From: Planctomycetota bacterium
GTDB lineage: Bacteria > Planctomycetota > UBA1135 > UBA2386
Assembly (NCBI GenBank): GCA_016713175.1
Contig: JADJPQ010000007.1
Span: 248,001-312,000 of the forward strand
Length of the DNA: 64,000 nucleotides
Direction: 5' to 3'
Part shown: piece after piece, positions 26,303 to 35,944 of the stretch
How the letters are laid out: every line of letters begins with the position of its first letter
Numbering within the stretch: the stretch's first letter is position 1
Notes under the pieces: model-generated
Seen by the model: the letters and a program-made list of their open reading frames with translations, nothing else
Database searches by the model: none
Told to the model about the DNA's origin: nothing
Program-made: the position numbers and the translations under genes

Positions 26303-26764
26303 ATGAACCTCCTTCTTCCCGCCATCCCCCTTCTCGCCCTCGTCGCCGGGATCCACCTGCAGGACCCGGCCCCCAAACCACCAACCGACGAAGCCCAGGT
26401 TCGCCAGGCTGCCCTCGACTACGTCGAAGCTCTCTACGAGGCCAAGCCCGAACTGATCGAGCGCAGCGTGCACGCCGACCTGGTCAAGTACGGGTTCTGG
26501 CGCGAGAAGGCCACATCGCCCTACGAGGGCAGTGCGATGACCAAAGCACAGCTGCTCGCACTGACGAAGTCGTGGAACAGGAAGGGCAACAAGGCCGACG
26601 CTTCCTCGGTGAAGAAGGTCGAGGTCCTGGACGTCATGGACCAGACCGCCGTCGCCAAGGTCACCGCGGTGTGGGGCATCGACCACATGCAACTGGCGAA
26701 GTTCGACGGCAAGTGGCAGATCCGGCACATCCTCTGGCAGAGCCATCCGGCCGAAGCGAAGTGA
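26303..26764 (+). CDS. Secreted NTF2-like / lumazine-binding-like protein
   Basis: 153 residues. The signal peptide M-N-L-L-L-P-A-I-P-L-L-A-L-V-A-G-I runs to about residue 19. The mature 130 residues match the putative lumazine-binding (Lumazine_bd_2) NTF2-fold pattern: A-A-L-D-Y-V-E-A-L-Y-E near the start, then V-A-K-V-T-A-V-W-G-I-D-H-M-Q-L and G-K-W-Q-I-R-H-I-L-W. The family forms a small cone that may bind hydrophobic ligands; substrates are mostly unknown. It precedes a secreted propeller protein by 82 bp and is divergent from the PD40 gene. Confidence 0.8.
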   Translation: MNLLLPAIPLLALVAGIHLQDPAPKPPTDEAQVRQAALDYVEALYEAKPELIERSVHADLVKYGFWREKATSPYEGSAMTKAQLLALTKSWNRKGNKADASSVKKVEVLDVMDQTAVAKVTAVWGIDHMQLAKFDGKWQIRHILWQSHPAEAK

Positions 26765-26846
26765 CGCTTCGGCGAGGTCCACGAACCCGGCGTGTTCGCA
26801 TTCCTGACGACCAGGTCCGCGGCCCCGTTGTTGCTCCGCGTCCGGC

Positions 26847-28580
26847 ATGACTGCAATCCCGCGGACCTTCGTGCCGGCGTTCCTGACGTTCACTTTGGCG
26901 GCCCAGGGCATCCTGCCCGACTGGACGGCGTTGCTGCCGATCGGCTCGCCGCTCGACGGCGGCATCCGCGACCTGGCCGTCGGCCCGACCGGCATCACCT
27001 ACGTCGTCGGTGACCAAGGCCCATCCAGCAACACCGACATCGTGATCGCTGCCTACGCGCCCGGCGGCGCGCTGCTGTGGTCGCGCATCTTCAATGGCCC
27101 GGCGAACGCGCATGACCAGGCCCGCGCCCTGACGCTGGCTCCCAACGGCAACCTGTATGTGACCGGCAACACGACCGGCCCTGGCAACTACGCCAACGTG
27201 CTGCTGCTGCGACTCGACGCGCAGACCGGGGCCCTGCTGACGACCGTGCAGCACTCCGGCGGCGCGTTCTTGTCTGAGACCGGAACGGCGATCGCGGCGA
27301 CCGCCAACGGCGACGTCTACGTCGGCGGCAGTTCGTCCGCCGATGCCCTGCTGCTGCGCTTCGATGGCGCGGGTACGTTGCTGTGGCGCCGAACCTGGGA
27401 CGGACCGGCGACCGGCCCGTTCTCGCAGGATCACCTGCGGCGCGTGCAGGTTGGGCCCGATGGCAATCCGGTGGCGTTGATCCACGGCGTGCTCGGCGGC
27501 AGCCAGCCCGACTATGTCGTCATCAAGTACGCCGCCGCGACCGGCACGCCGCTCTGGCAGGCGAACTGGGGTGTCGCCGGGGGTGACTATCCGTCCGAAC
27601 TGGCGATCGACGGTGTTGGCGATGTGCTGGCCTCGGGCATCGGCATCAACGGCACGGCCAACATGTTCGCGACCATCAAGCTGCGCGGCGGCGATGGTGG
27701 TCTGATCTGGCAGGCCTACGACAACAACGGGTTCCGACCGGCGGTTCGCGCGATGACACTCGATGCCGATGGCGATGTGTACGTCACCGGTTCGGTCGAT
27801 CCCGATGGCGACCAGTCGAACAACAACGACGACTTCTTCACGGTCAAGCGCGATGGTGGTTCGGGTGCCCGGCTGTGGACCCACGCGTTCGGCGCGAACT
27901 GTCGTGACTGCCTCGACCTCCCGAGTGACCTGGTCGTCGATGTCGCCGGCAACCTGTGGTTGGCCGGGACGACCAGTTCGCCGCCAAGTCAGGGCGACCT
28001 GCTGCTGCTGGTGCTCGACTCGCAATCGGGGATACGGAACGAGACTGCGGTGCTCGATGCCGGCGTTGGTCGCAGCGTCGGTGCCGCGTTCGTCGCGCTC
28101 GACGCTGCGCAGAACCTGCTGGTCGGCGGTCAGTCGCGCGACGCCAATCTGACGGCCAGCGACATCGTCGTCGGCAGGTTCCCGACGCGGCCAACGGTCA
28201 CCAATCGTGGCGTAGGCTGTACCGGTTCGGGTGCCTTGCCGTTGGCGATCGTTCCGATCGGCACGCCGATCATCCCGAATCCGGCGTTGGCGATCGCGCT
28301 GCGCGACGGGCCGGCGGCAAGCCTGCAGGCCGTGGCGCTCGCGTTCGGCCTGGCCCAGGTGCCGCAGCCCGTCCCACACGGCGCGCCCGGCTGTATCGCG
28401 TTCGTCGATCCCGCGACCGTGGTGGCGACGCCCGTCGCCACGGGCGGTGTGCTTCCCATGCCGATTCCGGCGGTCAGCGCCCTGCGCGGCGTGCAGTTCG
28501 CCGCCCAGGGATTCGCGCTGGACGGAACGCAGTTCCAGCTCGTGACTTCGAATGCGTTGGTGCTGATGCTCGGTCAGTAG
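26847..28580 (+). CDS. Secreted beta-propeller (SBBP/PQQ-like) protein with C-terminal beta-sandwich
   Basis: 577 residues with a short signal peptide ending T-L-A-A-Q-G. Residues 30-440 hold seven or so blades, each with an L-A-P-N-G-N-L-Y-V-T-G-N type turn (T-A-N-G-D-V-Y-V-G-G, D-A-D-G-D-V-Y-V-T-G) and L-L-W-S-R or L-L-W-R-R strands, as in beta-propeller repeat proteins. The final 125 residues are the module with L-R-G-V-Q-F-A-A-Q-G-F and a Cys pair (G-V-G-C-T-G, G-A-P-G-C-I). Function is unknown; surface binding is likely. Confidence 0.85.
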   Translation: MTAIPRTFVPAFLTFTLAAQGILPDWTALLPIGSPLDGGIRDLAVGPTGITYVVGDQGPSSNTDIVIAAYAPGGALLWSRIFNGPANAHDQARALTLAPNGNLYVTGNTTGPGNYANVLLLRLDAQTGALLTTVQHSGGAFLSETGTAIAATANGDVYVGGSSSADALLLRFDGAGTLLWRRTWDGPATGPFSQDHLRRVQVGPDGNPVALIHGVLGGSQPDYVVIKYAAATGTPLWQANWGVAGGDYPSELAIDGVGDVLASGIGINGTANMFATIKLRGGDGGLIWQAYDNNGFRPAVRAMTLDADGDVYVTGSVDPDGDQSNNNDDFFTVKRDGGSGARLWTHAFGANCRDCLDLPSDLVVDVAGNLWLAGTTSSPPSQGDLLLLVLDSQSGIRNETAVLDAGVGRSVGAAFVALDAAQNLLVGGQSRDANLTASDIVVGRFPTRPTVTNRGVGCTGSGALPLAIVPIGTPIIPNPALAIALRDGPAASLQAVALAFGLAQVPQPVPHGAPGCIAFVDPATVVATPVATGGVLPMPIPAVSALRGVQFAAQGFALDGTQFQLVTSNALVLMLGQ

Positions 28581-28650
28581 GGCCCAGCCGCCCTGCCGTC
28601 ACGACGCCGCTGACGCCGGCCGCCGGATTGCTATGCTGCTCCGCCCTCCG

Positions 28651-30084
28651 ATGACGGCACCCACGTACCACCTGACCAGCTACGGCTGCCAGATGAACAA
28701 ACTGGACAGCGAACTGGTCGAGAGCCGACTGCAACAGCGCGGCTACCGCCCGGCCCCCCAGGAAGGCGCCGCCGACGTCGTGCTGCTGAACACCTGCTCC
28801 GTCCGCCAGCACGCCGAAGACCGCGTCTGGTCCAAGCTCGGCAAGCTGCGCCAGCGCAAGCGCACCGAACCCGGACTGGTCGTCGGCGTGCTCGGCTGCA
28901 TGGCGCAAGAACACAAGCGCTACCTGCTGGCGCGGATGCCGCACGTCGATCTCGTCGTCGGCCCGTCCGCGTTCGGTGACATCGACGACCAGGTCGAAGT
29001 CGCGCGCAAGAAGAACCTCGAACTCGCCGCCACCCGCGAACCCGCCAAGACCAAGCACCAGGTCGCCGGCGCCGGCGTCGTCGTCGTCGATCAGGGCGTC
29101 TCCGGCGATCGCATCGTCCGCGACGTCCGCGTCCGGCCGCACCGCTCGCAGGCGTTCGTGTCGGTCATGCGCGGCTGCAACATGCCGTGCACCTACTGCA
29201 TCGTGCCGACGACGCGCGGCGACGAAGTGTCGCGGACGATCGCCGAGATCACCGACGAGGCCCAACGGCTGTGCGACGACGGCGTCACCGAGATCACGTT
29301 GCTCGGCCAGACCGTCAACGCCTACGGCCGCGACCTGACCGGCCAGGACGCGACGCTGGCGCGGCTCTTGCGCGAACTGCATGCGATTCCGGCGCTGCGC
29401 CGGCTCGCGTTCATCACCAGCCATCCCAACTTCCTGTCGGCCGATCTGATCGACGCGATGGCGGAGCTGCCGAAGGTGGCGCGCTACCTGCACCTGCCGG
29501 CGCAGTCAGGCAGCAACACGGTGCTGAAGGCGATGCGGCGCGGCTACACCGTGGAACGCTACCTCGCGCGCGTCGAGCAGTTGCTGGCCAAGGCGCCGGA
29601 CATCGAACTGCACAGCGACTTCATCGTCGGCTACCCGGGCGAGACGGATGACGACTTCGCGCAGACCGTGGCGCTGGTGCGCCGCGTGGGCTTCGCGCAG
29701 AGCTACGTGTTCAAGTACTCGCCGCGGCCGGGCACCGTTGCCGCCGAACAGTTGAGCGATGACGTGCCGGAGGCGGTCAAGGAAACCAGGAACCAGGAAC
29801 TGCTGGCCGTCCAGGGCGAACTGAGCGTCGCCAAGAACCGCGCGTTGGTGGGACAGATCGTCGAAGTGCTGGTCGAAGGCGACAGCAAGGTCGACGGCCG
29901 GATGAGCGGGCGCACCGCGCATCACCGGCTGGTGCACTTCACCAGCACCGATGCCGAGCTGATCGGCAGGTATGTGCCGGTCCGGGTCACGCAGGCGCTG
30001 GCGCACTCGGTCGTCGGCGACCTGCTGGCCGACAGCGAAGGCCAGGAAGGCGCGCACGATCGAGCCGAGGTCCTGCATCCGTGA
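28651..30084 (+). CDS. miaB: tRNA-2-methylthio-N6-dimethylallyladenosine synthase MiaB
   Basis: 477 residues from MTAPTYHLTSYGC; six upstream residues at 28633 are possible. N-terminal cluster cysteines are in Y-G-C-Q-M-N, N-T-C-S-V-R and L-G-C-M-A-Q. The radical SAM CxxxCxxC triad is R-G-C-N-M-P-C-T-Y-C at about residue 170. A TRAM domain follows at the C-terminus. The enzyme uses two 4Fe-4S clusters and SAM to methylthiolate i6A37 in tRNA. Its stop overlaps the next gene's GTG by 4 bases (GTGA). A TATGCT box lies 13 nt upstream of the ATG. Confidence 0.96.
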   Translation: MTAPTYHLTSYGCQMNKLDSELVESRLQQRGYRPAPQEGAADVVLLNTCSVRQHAEDRVWSKLGKLRQRKRTEPGLVVGVLGCMAQEHKRYLLARMPHVDLVVGPSAFGDIDDQVEVARKKNLELAATREPAKTKHQVAGAGVVVVDQGVSGDRIVRDVRVRPHRSQAFVSVMRGCNMPCTYCIVPTTRGDEVSRTIAEITDEAQRLCDDGVTEITLLGQTVNAYGRDLTGQDATLARLLRELHAIPALRRLAFITSHPNFLSADLIDAMAELPKVARYLHLPAQSGSNTVLKAMRRGYTVERYLARVEQLLAKAPDIELHSDFIVGYPGETDDDFAQTVALVRRVGFAQSYVFKYSPRPGTVAAEQLSDDVPEAVKETRNQELLAVQGELSVAKNRALVGQIVEVLVEGDSKVDGRMSGRTAHHRLVHFTSTDAELIGRYVPVRVTQALAHSVVGDLLADSEGQEGAHDRAEVLHP

Positions 30085-31193
30085 CGTTCGAGCCGTGGAT
30101 GGAACGGGCCCTGGCGCTGGCGGCCAGAGGCGCTGGCGAAGTCGAACCCAACCCGCGCGTCGGCTGCGTGCTGCTGCAGGGTGAGCAGGTCGTCGGCGAA
30201 GGCTGGCACGAGTTCTACGGCGGTCGTCACGCCGAGGCGATGGCCCTCGAACAGGCGGCGGCGGCAGGGGCAAGGCCGGACACTGCGGTCGTGACGCTGG
30301 AGCCATGCTCGACCGACAAGGGCGTCGACGGCAAGAAGACCTCGCCGTGTGCCCAAGCCCTGATCGCCGCCGGCATCCGGCGCGTCGTGATCGGCGCCGT
30401 CGACGGCGATCCAAGACACAAGCGCGCCGGCATCGCGCTGCTCGAGCGGCAGGGCATCGAAGTCCACGACGGCGTGCTCGCCTCGCGCTGCACTGCCGCG
30501 AACGCACCGTTCCTGAAGTGGCTCCGGTTGGACCGACCGTGGACGATCGCGAAGTGGGCGATGACGCTGGATGGCAAGACCGCGGCGGTGACCGGCGAAG
30601 CGCGCTGGATCAGCGGCCCCGAGTCGCGGCGCAAGACCCACGAACTGCGTGCCCGGTGCGATGGCGTCATCGTCGGCTTCAAGACCGCGCAGATCGACGA
30701 TCCGGAGCTGACCGTTCGCCACGTGCAGGGCAAGCAGCCGGTCCGCATCGTCGTCGACCCGCTCGGCGAGATCGACGACGACAGCAACCTCGTGCGCACC
30801 GCCAAGCAGTGGCCGACGTGGCTGCTCGCCAGCGAGGACGTCAATCCGTTGCGTTCGGGGCACCTGCAGGACCTCGGCGTGCAGGTCGTGCACATCCCCA
30901 CCGCGGAAGGGCCCCGGCGGCTGCATCTGAAGCAGGCGTGGCGCGAACTGCGGCGTCGCGGTCTGCAGCGCGTGCTGGTCGAGGGCGGTGGCGGACTGCT
31001 GGCCGAACTGATGGCGTGGAACTGCGTCGATCAGGTCATCGCGTTCGTGGCGCCGAAGATCGTCGGTGGGCGGCTGGCGCCGACGCCGGTCGGCGGCGAC
31101 GGCAAGGCGTTCATGGCCGAGGCGTGGCAACTGCAGGATGTCGGCTTCTCTCCCTGCGGCGACGACATGATGGTTCGCGGCTTCCTGCCGTAG
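30081..31193 (+). CDS. ribD: Bifunctional riboflavin biosynthesis deaminase/reductase RibD
   Basis: 370 residues starting at a GTG that overlaps the MiaB stop. The deaminase half has N-P-R-V-G-C-V, zinc ligands in H-A-E-A-M-A-L and E-P-C-S...S-P-C, with a few residues between the two Cys more than the usual H-x-G-R-T-P-P-C. The reductase half (from about 145) has W-A-M-T-L-D-G-K-T-A, G-E-A-R-W-I-S-G, D-G-V-I-V-G-F-K-T and V-L-V-E-G-G-G-G-L-L. RibD deaminates then reduces the pyrimidine from GTP in riboflavin synthesis. The other rib genes are not in this window; the pairing with miaB is unusual. Confidence 0.94.
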   Translation: MTFEPWMERALALAARGAGEVEPNPRVGCVLLQGEQVVGEGWHEFYGGRHAEAMALEQAAAAGARPDTAVVTLEPCSTDKGVDGKKTSPCAQALIAAGIRRVVIGAVDGDPRHKRAGIALLERQGIEVHDGVLASRCTAANAPFLKWLRLDRPWTIAKWAMTLDGKTAAVTGEARWISGPESRRKTHELRARCDGVIVGFKTAQIDDPELTVRHVQGKQPVRIVVDPLGEIDDDSNLVRTAKQWPTWLLASEDVNPLRSGHLQDLGVQVVHIPTAEGPRRLHLKQAWRELRRRGLQRVLVEGGGGLLAELMAWNCVDQVIAFVAPKIVGGRLAPTPVGGDGKAFMAEAWQLQDVGFSPCGDDMMVRGFLP

Positions 31194-31206
31194 CGTGCGG
31201 CCGAAC

Positions 31207-32676
31207 TCAGCGCGGCGGCGTCAACAGGCGCGGTTCACTCGCCAGGCCGGTGTTGCCCACCGCGGTCAAGGCGATCGCCTGCGCGGATCCTGGCACCACG
31301 GTCGACCCGGTGTCGCCGCCGACCACGGCGATCGTCCGCCACTTGCGCTCGACGATGGCCTGGACCGCGTGCCAGCGGGCGGTCGTTGCGGGCGTCCAGG
31401 AGACCGCGAGCCCGGCGTCGGTGCGCTGCACTTGCGCCGTCGGCGTGGGCGGTGCGGTGCCCGGCAGCCAGGTCGCGGCCGGCACCAAGGCGGGAGCCGG
31501 ATAGACCCGTTGCCGGAGCGCGCCGCCGACGTTGGGCGCATCGCTGCGCAGCGCCTTGAAGCTGAAGTGGATGTGGCCCGGCGCGCGATCCTGCGTCCGG
31601 ATCAGTTCGATCTGCTGCGCCAGTTCGTCCGGCCGCCACGGCGCTTTGCCCTGCAGTGCCCGGCCGGGGTTGATGCCCGGCCACAGGAACCGTTGCTTCT
31701 TGTTCTGCGATAGCCACCACGGCAGCAGGATGGCGAACGACTGCGCCTTCTGATCGATCGGCCAGTACAGCTGCGGCGACAGATAGTCGAGCCAGCCGCT
31801 GGTCTGCCACTTCACGACGTCGGCATACAGATCCGCGAACTGATCGATGCCGGCCTGGATGTTCGCCGGCTGGCCTCTGCGCGCGATGCCGAACGGGCTG
31901 ATGCCGACCTTGACCCATGGCTTCTTCGCATGCGTCTCGGTGGCGAGCCGGTAGACGAAGTCGTCGATGTTGCGGCGCCGCCAATCGTCGCGCAGGAGTT
32001 TGCCGCCCTGTCGCTGGTAGTCGCGGAACGAGGCGTCGTCGGCGAACACGACACCCTTCTCCGGATACGGATAGAAGTAGTCGTCGAGGTGGACGCCATC
32101 GATGTCGTAGCGGGCGACGACGTCGGCGATCACATCCAGCGACCAGCGCGCGGCAAGCGGCTGGCCCGGATCCATCCACAGGTACTTGCCGAACGTCACG
32201 CACGTGCCCGGCAGCTTGTTGGCGACATGGGTCGCCGCGAGTGGCCCCTGGCTGGCCGGGTGCCGCGCCCGGTACGGGTTGAACCAGGCATGGACTTCGA
32301 TGCCAGCCCGATGCGCGGTCACGATCAGGTGGGCGAGCGGATCCCATGCCGGTTGTGGGGCCTTGCCCTGCACACCCGTCAACCACATCGACCACGGCTC
32401 GAGACGGCTCTCGTACATCGCGTCGGCGGCGGGCCGGACCTGGAACAAGAGCGCATTCAGTCGCAGTTGGGACGCGCGGGCGACGACGGCGTCGAGTTCG
32501 TCGCGTGCCGCCGCAGTCGACAGGCCAGGCTTGCTCGGCCAGTCGATGTTGTCGACGGTCGCGACCCAGGCGCCGCGGAACTCGCGTTCGACGCGCGGCG
32601 GCGGCGCGAAGGTCTGCGCTGCCAGCACGGACAGAGTCCAGGAACAGGCGAGCAACAAGGCGACGAGCCGCGACAT
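31207..32676 (-). CDS. GHL10 family secreted hydrolase (DUF187)
   Basis: 489 residues with signal peptide M-S-R-L-V-A-L-L-L-A-C-S...V-L-A-A-Q. The first 350 mature residues match the glycosyl-hydrolase-like 10 family: R-G-A-W-V-A-T-V, F-Q-V-R-P-A-A-D-A, H-A-W-F-N-P-Y-R, D-G-V-H-L-D-D-Y-F-Y-P-Y-P and Y-L-S-P-Q-L-Y-W-P. The acidic D-D-Y-F-Y pair is the likely catalytic region of this (beta/alpha)8-type fold. A C-terminal Fn3-like part ends the protein. Family members act on cell-surface or peptidoglycan-linked glycans, but activity is rarely shown. It diverges from the ExbB operon and converges on ribD. Confidence 0.9.
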   Translation of the reverse strand: MSRLVALLLACSWTLSVLAAQTFAPPPRVEREFRGAWVATVDNIDWPSKPGLSTAAARDELDAVVARASQLRLNALLFQVRPAADAMYESRLEPWSMWLTGVQGKAPQPAWDPLAHLIVTAHRAGIEVHAWFNPYRARHPASQGPLAATHVANKLPGTCVTFGKYLWMDPGQPLAARWSLDVIADVVARYDIDGVHLDDYFYPYPEKGVVFADDASFRDYQRQGGKLLRDDWRRRNIDDFVYRLATETHAKKPWVKVGISPFGIARRGQPANIQAGIDQFADLYADVVKWQTSGWLDYLSPQLYWPIDQKAQSFAILLPWWLSQNKKQRFLWPGINPGRALQGKAPWRPDELAQQIELIRTQDRAPGHIHFSFKALRSDAPNVGGALRQRVYPAPALVPAATWLPGTAPPTPTAQVQRTDAGLAVSWTPATTARWHAVQAIVERKWRTIAVVGGDTGSTVVPGSAQAIALTAVGNTGLASEPRLLTPPR

Positions 32677-32843
32677 GTCGGCAACGAAGCAGCGATTGCT
32701 GGCGACAGCAAGAGCCCGGGTTTTTTTGCCCTCCCGCTGCCGGAACCGGCGGGTACGTTCGTCCGGCTCGTCGCCGCCGCCGACCAACGCGATCTGGTCC
32801 GACGAACGCAGAATAACCGCCGCTCGCCCGCGAAGGACCCAAG

Positions 32844-35800
32844 ATGCCTCTCCGTGTCGCCGCCCTGTCGCTGCTCCTGTGCCCTGCCCTCATTGCCCAG
32901 AGCGAACGAACGCCCGAACAATTCCAGATCGCGCTCGGCCTGCAGCAGCGCGGAATGCACGAAGAGGCAGCGCGCTACTTCGGCGAGTTCGTCGGCAAGA
33001 CGCCGCGCCACGCGTTGGCAGCCGAGGCGCACTACCGGATGGGCAGTTGCCTGCTCGAACTCGGCCAGCAGGACCAGGGCATCGCGGCGCTGCAGCAGGC
33101 GCTCGAACGCGGTGGCGATGCGTTCCGCTACGAACCGGAGGCGCGCTACCGGTTGGCGACGGCGCTGAAGGACCAGGGCAAGCTCGAGCCGGCGGCGCGA
33201 CAGTTCGCGGCGCTGGTGGGCAAGGTCGCTGGCGACCACTACCTGTTGGCGCCGGCGCGCTATGCCGAGGGTGAATGTCGGCGTGACCTGAAGGACGACG
33301 CGGCGGCACTGCAGTGTTTCCAGGCGGCGGCGGCCGCGGCGACCGGTGACCAGGTGGCGTTCCTGTTCCCCGCTTGGTACCAGGCCGGGTTTGCGCTGTT
33401 GCGCAGCCAGGATCCAGCGGGTGCCGCCGCGGCATTCGGGCGGGCGGCGGCGGCCGCGGCGGACGACGTCGCGCGTGCCGAGTGCCACTATCTGACCGGC
33501 GATGCGGCGTTGCGGGCGAAGGAACTGGACCCGGCGCAGCAGGCGTTCGAGGCGGCGATCAAGCTCGGCGGCGACTTCGTCGACGACGCCCGCTTCGGGC
33601 TCGGCTGGGTCGCGGTCGAGCGCGGCGATCTGCCGCAGGCGGTCCGCCGCTTCAAGACCGTGGTGGATCGCCACGGCGATTCGCCGCTGGCGCCGCGAGC
33701 GCGGCTCGAGATGGGCCGGCTGTTGTTCCAGCAGAAGCAGTTCGTCGAAGCCGAGACCGCGTTGCAGCCGTTGCTGGGCGACGACAAGGCGGCCGACCTG
33801 CAGGCAGCGGCGCGCGAGCTGGCCGGGTTGTGCGCGCTCGAGCGCGGCGTCGGCGACAGTGCCGCAACCCAGTTGCAGGCGGCGTTGGCCGCGGCGGCGC
33901 CTGCCGATCGGCCGCGGGTGTCGTTTGCGCTCGGCGAAGCGCTGGCGAACCAGCAGCAATGGGAAGCCGCGGTCGAGGCCTACGGCGCGGCCATCGCCGG
34001 ACCGGACGCCGAGCTGCGCGGCGATGCGCTGTATGGCGCCTGCTTTGCACTGCACAAGCTCGGCCGCTTCGACGAATCGACGCGGCGGGCCGAGACGCTG
34101 CGCAAAGAACTGCCGCAGCATCGGCTGGTGCCGGCGGCGACGTTCGCGATCGCCGAGAACTGCTTCGCGCAGAAGCAGTACCCGCAGGCCGAACGCGAGT
34201 TCGCCGCCGCCGGCGCGGAGGCGACGCTGGCCGCCAAGTGCGCGTTCAAGCTGGCGTGGTGCCGCTACCTGCTCGACGACAAGACCGAGGCCGCTGGGCG
34301 ATTCGCGAAGATCGCCGGCGACGAGCAGCACCCGATGCGCGAGGAGTCGTTGGCGATGGCGGCGCTGGCCCTGTTGGAGGCCGGCAAGCAGGACGATGCG
34401 CTGCGTTCCGCCGATGTCTACGCCGCGCGCTATCCGAACGGCGCGTTCCTGGCGCGGACCGAGCGGGTCGCGGCACGCGTGCTGCGGCAACGCAACGACC
34501 TGGTCGGCGCCGCGCAACGGCTCGAACGCGCGGCGGCATCCGGCAAGGACACCGAGTCGGTCGGCGATCTGCTGGAACAGGCGGAGCTGAACTACCAGCG
34601 CGGCGACTACAAGGCGGCGCAGGCGGTCTACGGCAAGCTGACCGAGCGGGACGACAAGACCGGCGCGCGGGCCTGCGAAGGCATGGCCTGGTGCGCGTTC
34701 GAACTCGGCGACGATGCCGCGTGCACGCAGTGGCTGACGCGCGGCATGGCGCATGCGCAGGTCGGTGACCTGCAAGCCAACCTGCTCGAACTCCAGTCCT
34801 CGCTGCACCATCGGCAGCAGGACTGGCCGGCGGCCGCCGCGGCGGCGCGGACGTTCCTCGACAAGTTCCCGCGGCATGGCAAGGTGCCGGCAATGCGGTA
34901 TGCGCTCGGTCTGGCACAGGCGCGCGGCGGGGATGCGCCGGCAGCGCGCCAGACGCTGCAGGCGCTGGCGCAGCAGGGCGGTTTCGATCGGATGGATCGC
35001 GTCTTCTACGAACTCGCGTGGGCGTGCCGCCGCAGTCAGGACGAAGCGGCGGCGCTTTCGGCCTTCGGCCAGGTCGCGGCGCTGAGCAAGGATCAAGAAC
35101 TGCTCGGTGAAGCCCGTCTGCATCTGGGCACCGCGGCGTTGGCACGGCAGGACGAGGCGGCGGCGCGGGACCTGCTCGGCAAGGTCGAGGGGCGGCACCG
35201 CGGTCGCGCGCTGTATCAGCTCGGCTTCCTCGACTTCGAGGCCGGCAGCAAGGAACCGGCGCGTCTGCGCCGGGCGCAGGAGACCTTTGCGGCGCTGGCA
35301 GCACTGCCGAACGAACCGTTGGCGCGCGAAGGGACCTATCTGGTCGGCGAATGCGCGTTCCTGCAGCAGGACCACGCGACGGCGGCGAAGTCGTTCCGCG
35401 AGCTGCTGCAGGCGGTGCCCGACCATGAGCGGGCGCCGATGGCCCGTCTGCTGCTCGGTGAGTGCGCCGTGGTGTTGGGCGATGGCGAAGAGGCGGTCCG
35501 CGTGCTCGAGGAGTTCCTGCGCGGCCAGGGCACCCAGAAGGGAGAGCAGGCGAGAGCCCAGCTGGCGCTCGGCCGGGCCCGCCAGCAACGCCGCGAGTTC
35601 GCGCGCGCGGAAGCGAGCTATCAGAAGGTCACCGAGTTGTCCGATGGGCCGCTGGCCGCCGAGGCGCAGTTCCGGATCGGCGAGAGCCGATCCGAACGCG
35701 GCGATCTGAGCGCCGCCGCCGATGCCTTCGTCAAGCTGCCGATCCTGTACGGCCACGACGAGTGGATCAGGAAGGGCCTGCTGCACGCCGGGCTGACCTA

Positions 35801-35912
35801 CGATGGGCTGAAGCAGCCGGAAAAAGCGCGGCGGTTCTACGACGAACTGATCCGCCGTTACCCGGATGCGGCCGAGACCAAGGATGCGCAGGCGCGGTTG
35901 CGCGGCAACTGA
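32844..35912 (+). CDS. Large exported TPR protein upstream of ExbB/ExbD
   Basis: 1022 residues with signal peptide M-P-L-R-V-A-A-L-S-L-L-L-C-P-A-L-I-A-Q. The rest is more than 20 tandem TPR-like repeats: E-A-A-R-Y-F-G-E-F-V, H-Y-R-M-G-S-C-L-L-E-L-G, A-H-Y-R and Y-Q-L-G-F-L-D-F-E, with alternating Ala/Gly packing. Similar TPR proteins work in the periplasm as scaffolds (cf. YbgF/CpoB of the Tol system, much smaller). It is followed after 32 bp by exbB, exbD and the propeller/toroid gene, so a role in the same envelope complex is likely. Its length is unusual for a Tol-Pal helper. Confidence 0.9.
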   Translation: MPLRVAALSLLLCPALIAQSERTPEQFQIALGLQQRGMHEEAARYFGEFVGKTPRHALAAEAHYRMGSCLLELGQQDQGIAALQQALERGGDAFRYEPEARYRLATALKDQGKLEPAARQFAALVGKVAGDHYLLAPARYAEGECRRDLKDDAAALQCFQAAAAAATGDQVAFLFPAWYQAGFALLRSQDPAGAAAAFGRAAAAAADDVARAECHYLTGDAALRAKELDPAQQAFEAAIKLGGDFVDDARFGLGWVAVERGDLPQAVRRFKTVVDRHGDSPLAPRARLEMGRLLFQQKQFVEAETALQPLLGDDKAADLQAAARELAGLCALERGVGDSAATQLQAALAAAAPADRPRVSFALGEALANQQQWEAAVEAYGAAIAGPDAELRGDALYGACFALHKLGRFDESTRRAETLRKELPQHRLVPAATFAIAENCFAQKQYPQAEREFAAAGAEATLAAKCAFKLAWCRYLLDDKTEAAGRFAKIAGDEQHPMREESLAMAALALLEAGKQDDALRSADVYAARYPNGAFLARTERVAARVLRQRNDLVGAAQRLERAAASGKDTESVGDLLEQAELNYQRGDYKAAQAVYGKLTERDDKTGARACEGMAWCAFELGDDAACTQWLTRGMAHAQVGDLQANLLELQSSLHHRQQDWPAAAAAARTFLDKFPRHGKVPAMRYALGLAQARGGDAPAARQTLQALAQQGGFDRMDRVFYELAWACRRSQDEAAALSAFGQVAALSKDQELLGEARLHLGTAALARQDEAAARDLLGKVEGRHRGRALYQLGFLDFEAGSKEPARLRRAQETFAALAALPNEPLAREGTYLVGECAFLQQDHATAAKSFRELLQAVPDHERAPMARLLLGECAVVLGDGEEAVRVLEEFLRGQGTQKGEQARAQLALGRARQQRREFARAEASYQKVTELSDGPLAAEAQFRIGESRSERGDLSAAADAFVKLPILYGHDEWIRKGLLHAGLTYDGLKQPEKARRFYDELIRRYPDAAETKDAQARLRGN

Positions 35913-35944
35913 CCGACTTTCCGAACTGGCGACGAACCCACTGG

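Noticed and set aside
32690..32730. CCCGGG followed by T7 near 32714-32725 as a terminator
   Set aside because: CCCGGG is too short a stem and it lies in a divergent promoter region, not after a stop codon.
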